Assembly (NCBI RefSeq): GCF_028307215.1
Contig: NZ_JAQMHV010000001.1
Span: 248,001 to 312,000, forward strand
Source of the DNA: Falsirhodobacter sp. 20TX0035
Lineage (GTDB): Bacteria > Pseudomonadota > Alphaproteobacteria > Rhodobacterales > Rhodobacteraceae
Length of the DNA: 64,000 nucleotides
Direction: 5' to 3'
The notes under the pieces were generated by a model. The model had not been told where the DNA came from, made no database searches, and saw nothing but the letters and a program-made list of their open reading frames with translations. The translations under genes were made by a program, and so were the position numbers. Below, piece after piece: positions 63,013-64,000 of the stretch; within the stretch, counting starts at the first letter, position 1; every line of letters starts with the position of its first letter.

Positions 63013-64000
63013 CAGCCTTGGAACGTGCCGGTCTGGGCCTTCTGCACCGGATGGACCCGGAAACCGCCCATCACTGGTCGCTGAACGCCCTGCGCGCGGG
63101 TCTGGCGCCGCTGCATGGCGGGCCTGTTACGGGCGCGCGGCTGGCCACGACGGTGGCCGGGTTGCCGCTGGCCAACCCCATCGGCCTTGCGGCGGGCTTC
63201 GACAAGAACGCCGTTGCCGTGGCGCCCCTGATGCGCGCGGGCTTCGGCTTTCTTGAGGTGGGCGCCGCCACCCCCCGGCCCCAATCGGGCAATGCCAAGC
63301 CCCGGCTGTTCCGCCTGTCGAAGGATCGCGCGGTCATCAACCGCTTCGGCTTCAACAACGAAGGGGCCGCCGCCATCGCCGCCCGTCTGGCGATGCGCCC
63401 CAAGGGCGCGGTGCCGGTGGGCCTGAACCTGGGCGCGAACAAGGACAGCGCCGACCGGGCGGCCGATTTCGCGGCCGTGCTGGCCTGCTGCGGGCTTCAC
63501 GCGGATTTCGTGACGGTGAACGTGTCCTCGCCCAACACCGAACGGCTGCGGGACCTTCAGGGGCGCGAGGCGCTGGCCGCGCTTCTGGGCGGCGTGATGG
63601 ACGTGCGCGCGACGCTGGCCCGGCCCATCCCCGTCTTCCTGAAGATCGCGCCCGACCTGACCGAAGCGGATCTGGACGACATCGCCGAGGTGGCCGTCGC
63701 CTCCGGCCTGTCGGGCATCATCGCCACCAACACCACCCTGTCGCGCGACGGGCTGTCCGACGCCCAGCGCGAACAGGCGGGCGGGCTGTCGGGTGCGCCG
63801 CTCTTCGAACGCTCCACCCGCGTGCTGGCGCAGCTGTCGCAGCGGGTGGCGGGGCGCCTGCCGCTGATCGGCGTGGGCGGCGTGGGATCGGGCGAACAGG
63901 CCTATGCCAAGATCCGCGCCGGCGCCTCGTCCGTGCAGGTCTACAGCGCCATGGTGTATGAAGGGCTGTCCCTCATCCCCCGGATCGCGCGCGACCTGGA
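63009..64000 (+). CDS. pyrD: Dihydroorotate dehydrogenase (quinone), class 2, cut by window edge
   Basis: About 330 residues of the membrane-associated flavoenzyme of pyrimidine synthesis are present. The N-terminal helix region ([20 protein letters not shown]) is typical of class 2. Next come [38 protein letters not shown] and [18 protein letters not shown], with the catalytic Ser. FMN-site stretches [33 protein letters not shown] and [14 protein letters not shown] follow. Only the last few residues are missing. Confidence 0.96.
   Translation, partial: MTALERAGLGLLHRMDPETAHHWSLNALRAGLAPLHGGPVTGARLATTVAGLPLANPIGLAAGFDKNAVAVAPLMRAGFGFLEVGAATPRPQSGNAKPRLFRLSKDRAVINRFGFNNEGAAAIAARLAMRPKGAVPVGLNLGANKDSADRAADFAAVLACCGLHADFVTVNVSSPNTERLRDLQGREALAALLGGVMDVRATLARPIPVFLKIAPDLTEADLDDIAEVAVASGLSGIIATNTTLSRDGLSDAQREQAGGLSGAPLFERSTRVLAQLSQRVAGRLPLIGVGGVGSGEQAYAKIRAGASSVQVYSAMVYEGLSLIPRIARDL

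Noticed and set aside
1-64000. CRISPR arrays, prophage or intact insertion sequences
   Set aside because: No regularly spaced direct repeats, phage structural genes, integrases or transposases were found on either strand.

Overview
The window is a GC-rich (roughly two-thirds G+C by eye), gene-dense piece of an alphaproteobacterial chromosome, most likely from the Rhodobacterales/Rhodobacteraceae. The evidence is the EcfG/NepR stress pair with an EcfG-type promoter, a Fur-family Irr regulator, a small-type SRP RNA, the gene strings dnaX-ybaB-recR and aroA-cmk-rpsA-ihfB, and many ABC uptake systems with ATGA-coupled genes. No genus can be named from the sequence. No prophage, intact insertion sequence or CRISPR array was seen.

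Layout. (1) 1-9571: a hydroxyproline catabolic island. A GntR/FCD regulator (cut by the left edge) and an Ldh-type imino-acid reductase diverge from a polar amino acid ABC transporter, an FAD oxidoreductase, a Cys/Cys proline-racemase-type epimerase, a fused aconitase-X and a second, Ser/Thr-type racemase homologue. Together these fit uptake of hydroxyprolines, epimerisation/oxidation of trans-4-hydroxyproline, and dehydration of the 3-hydroxy isomers to pyrroline-2-carboxylate that is reduced to proline. (2) 9580-12017: a DMT transporter, tRNA-Ser(GCT), two possible tiny ORFs, and divergent ecfG and nepR. (3) 12146-17938: mostly plus-strand housekeeping genes (YbjN, proC, tRNA-binding protein, YoaK, two thioesterases, rplY, pth, DUF2237) with one MerR regulator on the other strand. 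(4) 28315 down to 17939: thirteen minus-strand genes joining translation/SRP functions (ffh, rpsP, rimM, trmB, rpsA, ihfB) with aromatic biosynthesis (chorismate mutase, aroA, trpF, trpB). (5) 28555-36288: a LysR regulator, ExoD, recR-ybaB-dnaX, a zinc alcohol dehydrogenase, a frameshifted RNA ligase, and a divergent PRISE-type reductase/HxlR pair.

(6) 36501-45385: a LysR regulator faces a seven-gene operon (M20 amidohydrolase, peptide-type ABC transporter of five genes, MmgE/PrpD protein), which looks like import and hydrolysis of an acylated or aminobenzoyl-like compound. (7) 45582-55652: SRP RNA gene ffs, a cyclic-nucleotide phosphodiesterase, nudC, an SRPBCC protein, tRNA-Met, queH, efp and its lysylation enzyme epmA, a transglutaminase-like protein, irr, and the fabA-fabB-fabI operon. 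(8) 55687-60681: an Ugp-like ABC transporter operon ending with a metallophosphodiesterase, suggesting glycerophosphodiester use. (9) 60902-64000: tRNA-Gly(TCC), a secreted 5'-nucleotidase, a DUF952 protein and pyrD, which is cut by the right edge.

The points most worth a second look are the Ser/Thr racemase homologue beside a fused aconitase-X, the divergent ecfG/nepR arrangement with a textbook EcfG promoter and two tiny ORFs downstream, and the single-base frameshift in the RNA ligase gene.
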